Shown in pieces: positions 22,779 through 36,900 of a DNA stretch of 64,000 nt (position 1 is its first letter; each line of letters starts with the position of its first letter). The notes beneath the pieces are model-generated. The model ran no database searches. It saw only the letters and a program-made list of their open reading frames with translations, and was not told the origin of the DNA. This stretch comes from Amoebophrya sp. A120 (lineage: Eukaryota; Sar; Dinophyceae; Syndiniales; Amoebophryaceae): the NCBI GenBank assembly GCA_905178155.1, contig CAJINV010000010.1, forward strand, positions 521,851-585,850. Reading direction: 5' to 3'. A program made the translations under genes and the position numbers.

Positions 22779-24743
22779 TTTTTTCTTTCTACAACGAACT
22801 GTTTTTGTCTCAATAACAAGGGAAATAACGAGGAAAAAAAGACTTGATAGATACTGCAGTCGCGAGGGTCCTGAAAAGTAGTAGTCAACCAAGTAACGAC
22901 CGACGTGCACAAGAGGCCTAGTGTAGAAGACAGATATGGCACAACTACAACAACTAGCTCATAAATTGGTAGTGGTCAAAATAAACTCGAATACGAGTAG
23001 TATGGTCCGTGTTCTACTGCAACAAACTATCTACGACTCGTTCGCTAGAAGTACTACTACCCTGCTCTTGTTCTCTTTCACCATCGGGCCCTGTATCTTC
23101 ATTTACAATTTCCAAGAATGATGTTAAAAACGAACGATATTGAAAATTCTCGAATATGGAAGTCGTCCAAATTTGAAAATAGCAGATCAACTGCCAACCC
23201 AAGACATCCATGCTGTTTCATTTCGCGGGTCGATCGGTGCCTTTGCGATGTTGTACTAACACGCAAAATCAATACGATCATTTTGAACTCATTTCCATCC
23301 TTCAAAATATCGTGCATCAACACCAGTGAATATTAAGACCGACACTTCATTTCCGCTGTCGCTCTGCCCCCTCGGAACAATCTTTATTTACAAAAATGAA
23401 TCGGAAGCCGCTTTGTTTTTACCTTTACTGCAGATCTTCAAATGCTCCGTTGTATCATACAGTGCGTCGAGAAGTGCGGCGCAATTAATTATAACAAACT
23501 TAAGTTCACAACTTGGTCTCTGATCAAGATCTTGATTTTCGGCCCACTAGCATAGGAGCGAGACACATGGAAAATGGATCGAGAAAAATTTATTCCATCT
23601 GGATCACAGTAGGTCTTTCGGTAGAAGATTCAGATGACAACAGAGAGGCACAACCAAAGAACAGTCGCAGTTGTCCTGTCGCCTAGGGTGGTCGTCGGCG
23701 TTCTTTCTCAGCTTTCAGACATGGAATTCCATGATCGTCAGTCGATCGCAAAAGCGGGAGCTGTAAAAATATGTCTTTTCACAATTATTCGTGGACCAAA
23801 TTATACATAGCTCAGGTGGAAGAGCAGATCATCTTACACGTGCGATTCCTGGTTTTTGCTGGGGGATTTCTAGCTGCCTTTAACGAGAGTTGTTCCTACT
23901 AGTTGCTATGCGTCGCTCATCTGTTTGTTGTCAGATGTTGCTGTCGGCGATCGGTAGTATAATTCGAAGGGTAGTGAATGTTAGATCATCGGAGGTGTGT
24001 GTCATATCATACATTGTACATAGATGCAGTGTCGTGCTGGATTCAACAGTGTAGAGGGTCGAAAACTAAAATCTGCGGAAAACTAAAATCTCAAAGGGGA
24101 GTTTGAAAAATTGCACAGTAGCGTAGCGAACTGAGAATATTTCTGATTCTGCTGATATAGAATCATAGCTAGTGTGGCTTCCGTTCTGCTGTACGTGCGT
24201 GCTTCGTGCGCCTTCGTACAAAAATAACTGTTGGCAAAAACAAAATTTTCAGAGTGCCTGTTCAGTGCATTTCTAGTCGACTTCTCACCTGCGTGCACTT
24301 CTTTCACAAAAAAAAATACTACTAGTACAACTTCTGTCAATTACGTCAAAATACTACTAGTACAAATTATACATCAAGATGAATTATAAACTAGTACATT
24401 ATACACTGTCGGAAAAATACTACTAGAGTCGAGAGGGTTTTCTTTTCTGCTTCGCAAATTTGTAGAAGTGCTGGGTCTGCAAAAATAGCGAGAAGCTGAT
24501 ACCGTAACGTCTTGATGTTTGTCTCGGTCACAGCTTCTGGCACTTCAACTTTCATACATTACTAATTTTGGACAAAATTATCAAAAGGCAAGTACTATAT
24601 ATCGTCGTAAGAACGAAAGGATAGATACTAGCTCGAAACCTGTCTGCGAGTCGACTCGTGGGTCGTCCAGCGTGCCGCCCCTCGTCGCCCGCGATAATTC
24701 CGATTCGTCGTGTGCTGGTGATCAAACATGATGATGATGCTAC
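22779..24743. other. Intergenic region
   Basis: About 2 kb, A+T-rich, without a convincing gene. At 24315-24430 the word AATACTACTAG recurs three times. Part near 24630-24720 may hold a further exon of the secreted gene to the right, since that gene's last visible exon ends in a GTAAGT donor. Confidence 0.4.
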
Positions 24744-26624
24744 TTACCCAGTAAGGAATCCTAGGACTCTTGCAGATGGAATCCCAGTACGGTCCTCAAA
24801 GAGTTTTTTCGTCACTAAGTGAAGGTTCAAGAGAGGTACACGCGCACATGCGTAACTCGTGATGGCAGTTGCGGCCTGTTCTGGACGGATGACGACTCTG
24901 TGCGAATCCCGCTCATCCCGCCAATATCGTTCGCGCGGCACCAAGTCGTACAAACGAGGCTGACGAAATGCGTATCCACTCAAAGTCAAGAAATCCATCA
25001 CGAATGCATCCACGTTAGTGTTCGTTCGCCATTTCTTTCCCCTTTCAGCAACCGAGAAGAGGCCCGCCAGGCCGCGGACTCGGCGGCCAACTTGTCTCAC
25101 CTTATGGACCAGCGTGCCGTCAGACTTGTAAGTTGCAACAACGGACGAGCCAGTGGACGAATATGTTGTGGGTCCACCTTGAACCCGCTCCGTTCTACCC
25201 ATTACGGCACTCTGCAAAATGACTTCAAACAGGAAGAGTCGCTGCCACCGCGACAGGGGCTCTGCTGCACGCGGACTTCTGGGGTCTCCTGCCCGGTCGA
25301 CAAAAAAACCCAAGTGTTTCTCGAGTAGTTCCGAATCGGGCATGTTGGGGTCGTGCGTAAGCCTGACTTGGAACGGTTTCCCTCTATATGCACTAGCAAA
25401 AATTACAATCGCCGTCAATTTCCGATCAACATGCTTGTGGTCCTTGATTTTATCCTGGTACAGCTGTATGAAGTAGTGCAGCAGCGCTCTTTTACTTTTT
25501 GCTTTGTGTCGCGGTCGTTCTCACCGTTATCACACAATCAGAAATTGAGGCAGATAGCAATCTTGTCTAGGATACTTTCATCCTTTCCGGTGCGTCGAGA
25601 ACCCAGACTTGGCGACTAGAACGCGACGGCTGGCGACGATACCAACGGCTATGGCTATCGAGCGTCCAATAGAAAGATGTCATGCAAGCCAAAAATTGCA
25701 TCAGTAGCTGCATACCAGGCAGAGGCACATGAGCCAATATAATACTCTAGTTATACCTGCATATACAAAGTCCCGCAGTCAGTATAAGTACAAGTCTTTG
25801 AGCCCTTCTCGCGTTTTTGAAGTGGCGCGCGGCTTCGTTCCAATTTTTATCGATGCTCTTACCAACACATCAACTCCCCACTGGAAGAAGAAATTTTATA
25901 AAAAAATGGCCAACGGCTGCAGCGTTTTTGTCTTTGAAGAACTGCAGAAGCGCGCTGTGGAAGCCGTGACCCGCCAGGGGCAGGAGCGTCTCATGATCTG
26001 CAAATTCGTCTATTGCATAATATAAAAATCTAGAGAGCAGAAGATCTCCTCACACTAAAAAAACTACTGATGCCAACATTGGTTTTTCGCTGTCATAGGA
26101 TCGCACACGTCTTCGTCTGTCACAGGTTCATTTTCCAGCCTGCTCTGCTGGCTTCGGAAGATGACCACAGAAGAATCGTCCCGGCCCACCACAAATCGCC
26201 ACGGCTTCATCAACATCAAAAAGTCTACTCTACTAGCAATTTCTGCCGCAGCTTGTTCCGGCCCTGCCGACACCGGGATGAAACTGAGCAGGTCGGCAAC
26301 ATCCGATGTAACAAGCGAGGTGGGGGGATCGGGATCTTTTCTATCGAGCTCTTGTCTGCAACGTGTTCTGACATAGTCACTGACCACGTCCCTCTCCTCG
26401 CGAGGTTGTCGGAGTCGCGATAGGCTTCTAGCCCGAGCGTCGCGATTCTGATTCCGAAAAAACTCCACGAAGTTCCAGTAAGACTGCCTATACTCCGCAT
26501 CTGCATCGAAAGCAACGGCGCCGTCGGACGTGCTCGTGCTCCCCCGAGAAGCAGGCACCGGCTGCGCCCAGCCTTCTTGCAACAAGGCAAGAGAACAAAG
26601 GAGCCGCAACTTCAGGCTGATCAT
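24744..26624 (-). CDS. Putative secreted protein, exons partly resolved
   Basis: ATG at 26624 opens a clear signal peptide (MISLKLRLLCSLALLQEGWA, cleavage near QPVPA). The first exon (26624 to about 26064) continues with a helical region including YWNFVEFFRNQNRDAR. A candidate second exon lies near 26025-25875 (reads YYAIDEFADHETLLPLAGHG) and a third from about 25490 to 24744 (reads YRGKPFQVRLTHDPNMPD, then SRWQRLFLFEVILQSAV), ending in a perfect GTAAGT donor, so at least one more exon should lie below 24744. No introner is present, unlike its neighbours. No family recognised. Joining these exons into one gene rests on shared strand, spacing and compatible splice signals and is uncertain; two genes are possible. 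Confidence 0.55.
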
Positions 26625-28457
26625 TTTCTTTCCAGAATGCTGTCGAGAAACAGGGATACTGAATATGTTTATTTTAGTACAAAGCTGCAGATGACCTCCA
26701 GAGGGTTTACAACTGATACAACTACTGATGAATTTTTACGGAATTACAGCACGACCCTACCTAGTCGGAGACGGGATACGGCAACAGAGGCAGGCGTCGA
26801 AATTGAGCTACTTGTACTTACTTAAGCTCCTCCTCGGGGATTTCTTGTATGATGCTTATATTTCGCCGAATCGAGCGATGCTCTTGGTTTTGCACTTTGA
26901 AGTCTTAGTTTACTTTATATCTGTAAAGATACCAGCTGTGCTTTTTGATGAGAAAGTCGAAGGGTACAAGCAGGATGAACTACAGATGTAGTATACAAGA
27001 TCTCGATTCTCCTCGAAGGTGTCGTGATCGGGTTATTTCTACTTGATAGGTCAATCTGCATTTCGATCCGAAAACTTTATCAATCACTACTGATCAGTGG
27101 AGATCTTCCCGGCGGCCCTTCTTTTACAAGCAGGACTTCATTTCCATTTTCGATCTTCACTCTTCTCAGTTTTGCGATTGCGAATGTTTTCCGAGGAAAG
27201 TGATCCTGTTGACATTTGTTCACATTTTTACCGATACAACATCTGGAACTGGGATTTCACAATATAACCGAAGATGCTGACTGTGACGTGCTAAAAGACG
27301 AACAACAAGTTTGTCATGCGTTTTTTTAACAGTTAAAAGCTCCCACGAAACCTTTTGCCACTGCTTCACCTTATTCTTTATGGATGTGCCAATCAACTAT
27401 CGGCCTGGGTTCAAAACTAGAGCGGTTTTTATGATAGTCGACGCGGAATCTTGCACAGCCTAAACAAGCCAAACACCTGTGCTCCGCAAGGGGAGTGTTT
27501 TCCTCATTTCCGGATCATTTTTTCGCAGTATCCAAAATAGTTAAGTAGATCTTTTTTCGCAGACAGAAAGAGAAAAAACGAACCGAGGAGAAATGCTGGG
27601 GATTCGAAGACAATTTTTTTTATTGTTCAATACAAATTCAACCCAATCGTGAAATCTTGATGCAGCGAGCCATTTTGGTTTCTTCGGTTTCCGGTGTGGG
27701 GGGGGGCGAAATCATTCATGCACGATTATACGAAGCCGGGTGATTATGTATGTACTTTTTCGTGTGGGACCAAGTCAGAGGAGCCTATTGGCGCAAAAAG
27801 CCATGCTGGTACACCAGCGTAGTAGAACAGCATAGAAAAAGATGATGAACAGATCGGGGTCAGACTCAGAGGACATTCAACAGCATATGTATATAGAAGG
27901 AGCCCTAAAACACATAGTCAAAAGGTGGAAAAGGAAATAAGGGTCATGAAATGCGTAGATACCAAATCACGCTCCGTGCTGGGTAGTTCTGGTGGTCCTT
28001 CCGAATTTTTAACTTTGGAGAGGAGAAGTTACTGTGACAAGATGAAAATCTATGATTGCTGTTCAGCTTTAGTAGCCTGTGCAGGAGGGGGCTATGGTTG
28101 GCAGTCGAAATAAGCAGTCGAGTCAAGCGGACGAAAAAGACAACTCACTGAAAAAAATCGTAACAAGCTAGTACACTTTATGCTTTGCGGTTGATGCAGC
28201 TCGTCTGGCTGCTACTTCCGCCAAGTGCACAAAAAATATCTTATCTCGACGTGCTCGTGCCAAAATAAATCGATGCATGTCCTCACGATTGCTTGTGTGG
28301 GTAAACTAAAGTGAATGGTATTATCAGTAAAAAAATGCGGGCACAACAGCTTCTACCTAGGATGCTGTTCTTGTTCTTCTGTGTCTGGAGAAATCAAATG
28401 GTAAAAAAATAAATGTAGGCCTGATGAATACAAGAACTTTATAGTACATTAGTTCTT
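26625..28457. other. Intergenic region
   Basis: About 1.8 kb with short open frames only. A G run occurs near 27702. No RNA gene confirmed (see rejected items for a spliced-leader-like 11-mer at 27668). Confidence 0.45.
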
Positions 28458-31400
28458 TTATGCATACATCTCGTCGATCAGTTTTCGCTCTTTTTCCGCA
28501 ATCTGGACGCGTTTCATGGTCATCTTCGCGGTGAGCAGCCCGTTTTCCGGGGTCCACGCTTCTTGGACCACCCGTAGGTCCTTCGGGAGCTCGAACGCGA
28601 GCAGTTTCTGCTTCTTGCAGTGCTCCAGCACGCTGGCGTAGATCTCCTTGGCACTTTTTTCCTTCCCGGCCGCGGACGCCACTACCAGCAAAACCACAAA
28701 GTTTCCCCCCGGTGTCTTGCCGTAGCACATGCAGTTTTCCACATACGGGGACAGCTTGCACGCGCTTTCCACCTTGTATCAAATGCAAAAATGTCTGGGT
28801 CTGGAAGAATGCAAGACTTGTCATGCATATTTCTCATGACACCTGATGCCTGTAATGCATGACCGAGCATCACAGACTTTTAGAGGGCCTCCTGATGCGC
28901 CTTCCGCATGAGAAATGCCCTCTCCGCGACGTAGCACAAACTGGACCTTTCTTGCTGGTCATGCAACACTAAATTTTTTAGAATCCAAAAACAGCATGAC
29001 AAGTTGCATTCTTCCAGACCCAGACATTTTTACATTTGATACCTTCGAAAGCGCCACATACTCCCCCTGCGGCCCCTTCCACAAATCTTTCTTCCGGTCA
29101 ATGATTTTCACTTGGCCCAGTTCCGTGATGCACCCAATGTCACCCGTGTGGAACCAGCGAAACCCGTCTTTGCAAGTGGAAAAATCTTCCTGGTTCTTCG
29201 CCGTCAATTCTTCGATGACCTTGGCATTGGGATCAAGTTCAAGAAGAGCTGCATCAGCTTTCATATTGTCTTCGCTCGTCGTGGCTGTGGCACTCGTACT
29301 TGTTTCGTCAAGCCCCGAAATAGAACCAGAACAAGAGTGGTTCTCTGCTGCATCTGTACAGCTGGTGCTTTTTTCCGGCACAAAGTAGCCCTGACAAACC
29401 AACGGCCCGCCGATGAGGATTTCCCCGCGCGGCACGCCGATATTCTCGTTATACACGTCCGCGTTCAAGTAATTGCCCTCTTCCCAGTCCTTCAATCGAA
29501 TCATGGTTTGGCTCGTCGGCGGCCCCACCGTCTCCGTCGCGTTATCCACCCACTCCTGCATACAGGACGCGCCGCAGGTCTCGGTGGCACCGTAGCCCTG
29601 GCGCAATCAAATGCAAATATGTCTGGGTCTGGAAGATCGCCATGTTTGTCGTGCATATTTTGCGTGTTCCATGATGTCTGTAATGCATGCCCTAGCATCA
29701 CACATTTTTGGAGGGCTTCCTGATGCCTATTCCGCATGAGAAATACCGTCCCCGCGTAGCACGAACTGGACGCCTCTTGCTGGTCATGCAATACAGATTT
29801 TTTTGGAATCCAAAAACAGCATCACAAGTTGCGACCTTCCAGACCCAGACACATTTGCATTCGATAGGCGCACGGGGCAATTGAAGATCGTTTGGAAGAA
29901 CACCATCTGCTCCTTGGACAGTGGCGCGGACGCCGTTATCACGTTCTTCAAGTGCGCAATCCCGAGCTTCTCGCGGATCTTCTTCATCAAAAGGAGTTCG
30001 TACAGGCAACTGGACCCCGTTTGGAGAATTGGGGGCGAAGATGAAGATGAACTAGCGGTCTCTTTGTCGTTTGTGCCCGCCCGATAATAGAACTTCGAGT
30101 TCGGGTCTTTGATATTCGATCCAGCAGGAGCTTTACGTTGTTCACCAGAACCATTACACCCCTGCTGCTGCACAACATCAGGACCACTACTGGCCTCGAA
30201 CCTTTTTTCCCCCGCTTCCACCGCCCTCAGGAACAGGCTGTGCACGAATTTGGACCGCTTTTCGAAAATCGCGTGGATCCCGCTGTAGATCTTCTCCAGC
30301 ACCGCGGGCGCAAAAATCATGATGTTCGGCTTGGCCACCTTCAAATCCCCCAGGGATTCTGGCTGTTTCACCTTCACTCCCGTGTCGGAAAGCGTGTGCG
30401 GGGAGCCGTAGATCAGCTTCAGATTGGTCGTCAAAGCGGTCACCTCCGCAACCAATTCCATCACGTGGGCGAGAGGCAAATAGGCCAGGTACACGTCGCC
30501 GGGCTCGAGCTTGTCGGCCGAACGAATCTGTTGATTTTTTTATTCAACAAACGGGGGTGGATGTTGATTTCAATATTTGAACGCTTTTTCATACAGGTTC
30601 CTTCTGTAGTCCCTAGAAGATCTGAGCATCGAAATCGATTGATGTCAGGAATATTTTTCATTTTTTTGAATATTATTTCGGACTTCTACACCTTTTGCTT
30701 TTTCCTATCTTGTTCACCTGGTGTGCTTATGCACTATCTCAATTACTTATCATCAGGACGGACAGTGTTGACCACCCGTGCAGCTCTGTAGAAGGACGAA
30801 ACCTGCAACTCGTAGTTGCGCGTCACGCGGCCAGTCACTGTCACACACACAGTATTAAAACAGTTGTTGCTGTAAAATAAATCTCAAAATTGAATTCCTA
30901 TGTAGTACAATTGGCTCCGTGCTGGCCAGCAGCGCCGCCAGATTGCCGTGCGACAGAACCACGCCTTTCGGGTACCCGGTCGTCCCCGAGGTGTACATGA
31001 TGACCGCCGTGTCCTCCGGTTTCGCTTTCACAATCCAGTCGTGCGAGCTTGTAGACCTCGAGGACGAGGATTGTTGTCCAACACTTTGCTGCGAAGCAGG
31101 AGCCGTGCTTCCAGATGTAGGACCACCAGAGGAACCAGTAGTTCCCGTAGGTGGACTTGTACTCGGACTGGAGGACGACTCTGAACCGACGACCGGAGTT
31201 CTTGCTGCTGCCGCAAACCCGAAGTCCTCTGCAAAGTGGAGCTGCACAACTGGTTGTTCCTCGTTTGCTGCACGAGGTGGAATTGGAGTAGCCGCAGGGT
31301 TAGCCTTCTCATGATCATTCGTATCGTTCATTTTTTCATTTTCAGACAGGCATCCTGCATTTTTGACTTTGTCGTGCTTCGTCAATACCGCCTCGAGTCC

Positions 31401-32817
31401 ACTAAGCAAGTCCTTTTTCTGTTCTTCTTCCTGCTGCTGCCCGATGACGACGATGTTTTTCAGAAAAGAAAACTCCGACAGGTTGTGATTATTACTCGCT
31501 TTAGAATCTTTTCCGTTGTCCCCTCCGGGCAACAGAATCTGGTTCACCAAAACCTTCGCCAACTTCATGTCCACGAACGCCAGATATCCTATGTAAAAAC
31601 GTCCCCGACTACAGCCCGTAGTTGTCATGCAAACCTGCATGCTGAAAATGTTTCTCATGCGGAGCACCATGAGACTGAAGCCTTTTCTAGTAGCGTTTTG
31701 GAATTTGTGATGCTCCAGTCAGGATGATGCACCAGCTCTGTGATGCTGTTGAACTAACTAAAATAAAAGCAGGACTATGCTACAACGCGGCCAAACTTGT
31801 AATGCGCAACAACCAAAGCAGGATGATTTGTCCAGCAGGTTTCCCATCTTGACTCTGGGGTGGAAACGTTTTTGCTCAGGATAACAAATCGGGTTTGGTC
31901 TGCTTCAACGCGTGCGCCGCGGCCTCCGGGCCGAGGTTCGCGTAGATCGTGACAATCGGGATGTTCTGCGAGATATACATCGCAAATCTTATCTCTGGGT
32001 CTAGAAAGATCATGATGCAGCTTGTTGTCACATGCAAGGTTGTTCATGAAGATCTCCGGATCTTGATAAAAAAAATCTGTCTTGCCTAAACGCCAATCAA
32101 AAGTAGCTAGTAGTTTTGCCCACTTATTGCTACCGGCAAATAAAGGCGAACTTCTGATGCGAAATAAAAATTTCGTGACGGTCCTCTCGCATCAAAATCT
32201 GTGATGCTGCTGTGTGCAGCATTCCAGACCATGTGGATCATGGTCCGCGATTTGCATATACAAGTCTTGCATTCCAATTCCTCCAGTAGACCCAGATGAC
32301 ATATTTGCAGTTGATACGAGAAACAGGCCAGCGCGGCCACTAGCCAGTCCGGGTTGGTCTCCGAGTAAATGACCACTCTTTTCGCGGGAGAAGACAGAAT
32401 TTTGGTCTTTGCCGATAAAGTCGCCGCGACTCTTCTGACCTCGTCAAAATGCTGCTCGTAGGTTTTGAAAGTGACAGCATTCTCCAACTCCAACTTCTCA
32501 AATTTCTTCCCCTTCGAATTATCAGTTTCGTTCTCCGCAAGAACGTAGTGCGTTTTCAGCAGCTTCCGGAACCCGATGGCATCCTTCCCGCGGTTTTGTT
32601 TCTTCCCACAAACCGACGCCCACTTGTCGATTACGGGGGTTTGGAAATGTGTTACTTGCGCAGAAATCTTCTGCCCCGGAATGGCTTTAGCTTGTGCTTG
32701 TTTCCCCGGATAACTACGACCGTCGTTCGTTCCAACCCCGGTGCCCGCGTTGTAAAGAATGGGTCCATAGGGACCAGAGGCCGTTTTCGAGTCGAAAACA
32801 CCGTAGAGAGCGGACAT
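28458..32817 (-). CDS. Long-chain acyl-CoA synthetase
   Basis: Adenylate-forming enzyme that activates fatty acids with ATP and CoA. Motifs in order: WLVAALACFSQNIPIVTIYA; the ATP-binding loop YTSGTTGYPKGVVLSHGN; DVYLAYLPLAHVMEL; QGYGATETCG; WFHTGDIG; IIDRKKDLWKGPQGEYVALS followed by KVESACKLSPYVENC, diagnostic of eukaryotic long-chain synthetases. ATG at 32817; exons 32817-32317, 31973-31884, 31584-30909, 30527-29867, 29604-29042, 28777-28458, about 936 residues. The excess over the usual 650-700 comes from Ser/Thr/Gly-rich inserts before the ATP loop and near residue 750. One ordinary intron (30908-30528, GTACTA to AACAG) and four introners. Removal gives NCPVRQGYGATE and YVALSKVESACK. No obvious targeting signal. 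All motifs intact, so probably active. Confidence 0.95.
28778..29041. mobile_element. Introner, family A
   Basis: Family A ends; starts TATCAAATGC, ends CATTTGATA; flanks CCTTG and CCTTC. Its interior closely resembles the copy at 29605-29866 in the same gene. Confidence 0.93.
29605..29866. mobile_element. Introner, family A
   Basis: Family A ends; the left TAT is mutated to AAT; exact duplication GGCGC (29600-29604, 29867-29871). It splits the QGYGATE motif region of the acyl-CoA synthetase. Confidence 0.92.
31585..31883. mobile_element. Introner, family C
   Basis: Ends TATCCTATGTAAAAACGTCC and AACGTTTTTGCTCAGGATA; flanks CCAGA and ACAAA are diverged. Removal gives QTKPDLLAFVDMKLAKV. Confidence 0.87.
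31974..32316. mobile_element. Introner, family A, long and diverged
   Basis: The left end has CTCTGGGTCTAGAA, the right end GTAGACCCAGATGACATA; exact duplication CGAGA (31969-31973, 32317-32321) despite the diverged ends. At 343 bp it is the longest family A copy. Acyl-CoA synthetase CDS. Confidence 0.88.
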
Positions 32818-33926
32818 GTTGACAGGAGCCTCTATGGAGGCTTCGTGTGTAGCAATTACTATTACGTATGACGCTAGTTGTAGTAACAAGTAAAGAATAA
32901 ATAAAAGAGTGTTGCTGATTTTTCCAAAAAAAAAAAACACAACGAGAAAAACACAATCTCGATGTGTGGTGACGCGTCAAAAAACAGGAGGAGAAGTTTA
33001 GCAGCCAAAAAAATAGCAGTGCCTGGTGTTTAATATTGCCGATCAAAAAGGAAATGGACGCTCCTCTGTAATGTTGTTTTGGATGAAATAGGCCTCAGCA
33101 GTGCAATCCATCGCTGTTGTAGCACAGCGATCGCAAGGATCCTGCAGTTGATCCGGCGATTTTTGTGACCCAGTGATGTTCGAACTGTGCCTACACAAAT
33201 TCAGCTGATCCTAGCATGAAAATAAATGTCAGATTTCAAAATGACCTCCTTGTAATTTTTTTATCGATCTTGTTGAACGAGAACTTGTTGCATCATCGAT
33301 TTACTCCGGCGCAGACCGATTTTTCATTTGAGAGCTTTTTATCAACGTCAAACCGCTTCATTTGAGTACAGCCGATATTAAACGTAGATCTTCGTCTTCT
33401 CCTCGTCCGCTGGTCGGTCGGGACAGGAAGTCAGAGAGGACCACATTTTATTAATTTACGAGCTCTGTCTTCTACCGCCACCCTTCACCTTCCTGTTCCT
33501 CAGATGAGTCCGCCCGATGCTGGTATTTTTACGGATGGATCGCTGCATTGTTCCTTGGACGACACTTCTCCTCGGGTGGACAAAACGAAAGCCGAGTTGT
33601 ACTAGATGTTCACTTCAAGTACTGCCACTGACGTTCGCCTTAGCGGCACAATTAGACCTCCATGCCGTCAGAAAGATCTGCAAAACAAATCTTGCGGACA
33701 GAAAATGAAGTTAAGTAGTATCACTTGAAGTTGTCTTTCTCTTTTTCTATGCACGCCGTTGCAGGCGTTTATTTTCTGCCCACCGAACAGAATTGAGTCG
33801 AAGAATTCTAAACGCAAAATTTCGCTGTATTGAATGCTGAGTAGAGTGAGTAAAGTAAATGCAAAACCCAGAAATAGGAAAAACTTTATTTACAACTAAG
33901 TACACGTCGGCGCCAGTAAAATCGCA
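32818..33926. other. Intergenic region
   Basis: About 1.1 kb; nothing supported beyond probable promoter and 3' untranslated sequence. Confidence 0.45.
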
Positions 33927-36900
33927 CTAAAAGTCTTCATCCTCTTCGCAGCAGCAAAACGGCAGGGCCAGTACCGTCATCCAGCCGGACACGCAGCGGA
34001 TATTACAATGAAAAATGCCCCCACACCCGCACTTGGGAGCATTTGTATTGAAAACCTTTCCAAATGAAACACTCGCCCTCTTGCATCTATCAGCATCACA
34101 GGTTTCCAATCGTGAATAGGAAAAGTTTGTACTGCGAAAGACCCCAGCAAAAGCGGGGGTCTCATCAGAAAGATTCATACAACTCGAACTCCTTTCATGT
34201 ATGACAAAAAGTTTTCATTTGGAAACTTCGCAGCACAAATTTTTGCAATTTCAGGGGGAGGCGGCAATTTTCACTGTAATAGCTGATGGTCAAGAGCAAG
34301 TGGAGGAAGAAGTGCTTGTGCACGGTGTGTGCGTGTTTGGTGACCTCCAGCTGATGAAACAATCCGCTGCTCGAGCCGGAAAATATGAATTGCGAATATG
34401 TCTGGGTCGTGTGGAAGGTTGCAACTTCTCATGCTAAGTCTACATCCTGCAAAAAACTGCGTTGCATGATTACCAAAAGTTCTTCACTTTTGGCCACGTC
34501 CAGAGGCAGTTTATCATGCGTGGGGGCAGGATAGAGATCATCTCACAAAATTTGTCATGCTGGGCCCAGTATGCCAGACCTCAAGGGTCATGAATTTTCT
34601 GCATGACAAGTCTTGCACTCCTGCAGACCCAGACATATTTGCACTGCATAGAAAACAGACAGTACCCGGTGGAGAGCGGGAGGATCGAAAAATGAACTGC
34701 AAAAGTATCGCACTCGCAGTAATTGCAGTCATGCATAACACGTCTTTCTTAGGGTATTAAATCCGCATTACAAATTTTATTTCCCATGCTGAGGAACTTT
34801 GTAATGCATTTACATGAGTACGATACTTTTGCAATGCATACGAAAGCGAAAAAAGCAAAAACCGGATAAACAGCGTGAAAATTTTTTCGTCCTCTTGGAG
34901 AGTGAAAGAGTCGTAGATGGCCATCACATATCAAATGTAAAAATGTCTGGGTCTGGAAGTTTGTGATGCTAAAATGTGACTGGTGGGCGCACTGCAATAC
35001 GCAGCCAAGCATGAAAAATTTTTGAGCTGCTCTTGTGTTTCGCTTCCCGCATAGTAAACTGCGTTTCTGCATGACACACAAGATGCCCTTTTCCTGCTCC
35101 TGCATCACAGATTTATGAATCACGCCAGACAAGCATGACAAACTTGCATTCTTCCAGACCCAGACATTTTTGCATTTGATATCACGGATCGGTTTCGCGA
35201 CGGGTCGAGAAAGAGCTGCACGGAAATGGCGGAAAAAATCAGGGAAAAGAAGAGCACCTGGTTCTGCCAGACGACCACGGGATTTGCGTTTTCGTAGCTG
35301 CCATCGTAGCTATGCAGTGCAAATAAGTATGCCTGGATCTGGAAACCTGTGATGCAGATTTGCTGCTAATTGCAACGCTTGCCATGGCATCCGCGCATGA
35401 CAAGTTTTTGCAACGCTTTCTGATGTCGAGCGCGCATTACCAGTTACGTTTTCGCATGACAAAGGAAGCGGCTCTTCTGCTGCTCACGCGACGCAGATTT
35501 TCTAGGAATGCAAGACACGCATTACAAGTTCCACTCGTCCAGACCCAGACGTATTTGCAGTTGATAGTAGCTGTCTTCGAACGAATTGCAGTGGTCCTCG
35601 TCAAACAGGCACATCTATCAAAAGGAAAAATCCCTCCCCCCCATATTTGTAATGCTGATTCGTGACCACAAATCGCCTCTGTCTTGCAAGAACGCAACTC
35701 CACAGGCTCCGCCGCCTTCTGCAGGCGGTTTGTGATGCTGTTGGCCCCACGGACTAGACGTTTGACATGCTCAGCGCCTAGCACAAAACCTCGTGGTCCC
35801 TCCTCAGGCTTAGTGTAGGCCCGCAGTCCTCTCCAGCAAGAGAAATCTGATTTGTGTACGCAAATCCAGCATCAGAAACTTCGTTTTCATATGGGGAGGG
35901 GGGATTTTTCCTTTTTGTAACATCTGACACCGCATCCCGTTCTGGCCATACCAAGCATGGAGATACACGGCGGCGCACAGCTGCAGGGGCAGGTCCTGCA
36001 ACAGAAACTTCAGCAGAACCAGCTTCGTAAACATCTTCGACCCGTCGGCAAATCTGCAGTACCGCCATAGGATCAGGAATAAGGACAGCATCTGTGTGGC
36101 GAAGAAGAAGAGCAAGATGTATTCTGAGTAAAAACATCCCCACCCCAGGGCTGTCATGCAAATCTGCATGCCAAAAAAGTTTCTCATGCGAAGGCCCATG
36201 AGAAGCTTTTTCTACTCGTGTTTTGGGATTTGTGATGCTAGAAATAGCGCGATGTGCTAGATGTGTGATGCTGCTGGACTATTTGCATTTCAACAGGATT
36301 ACACTACGAGGACAAACTTGGCATGCGAAACAACCAGAGTTGGCTGATTTGTCTAGCAGTCTGGTATGGGAACATTTTTACTCAGGATAAGATGGTGAAG
36401 AAGCTGTTGATGTACCACGCCTCGCTGTCGGCGGACTTTTTCGAGAACGCTTCCCACGTGGTGATGAAGTTGCACTTGTCTTGGTTGTGGATCGTTTGCA
36501 AATGGTTCACATTATTGTCCAACACGTACACACGAAACCGAATCGGGTAATCATTCGCGGACTCCTGGTGCGACGAAGTCAATTCTATTCGGCCCTGCCA
36601 CGTTGACCAAGCATTATCGCCACCCGTAAAGTCACTGCCGAAAGAGGTGTCGTCTGAATAGAGTTACAGTGTGTTTCTTCTTGTACAATTTCTAGGCTAC
36701 TATTTTGTCCTTCACAAATTCTTTCGCAGACCTGAGCATCGCTTTTGCCATGGTGCTAGTTGTAAGCTCGGGGACAAATTTAAAACTCCACTTCCGCGAC
36801 ATGCAGAAGCTGCGGCGCTGCGGAAACAAATCATTTGACAAATTTACGTTTGACAAATTTGTCTACCTTGCGCCACAAAGACTCCAGTTTCCACCCCTGC

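Noticed and set aside
27668-27678. Spliced-leader-like 11-mer AGCCATTTTGG
   Set aside because: It matches the core of the dinoflagellate spliced leader, but the flanking bases do not (no CCGT before it, no CTCAAG after it), there is no GT donor in the expected place, and no repeat of a small RNA gene is visible.
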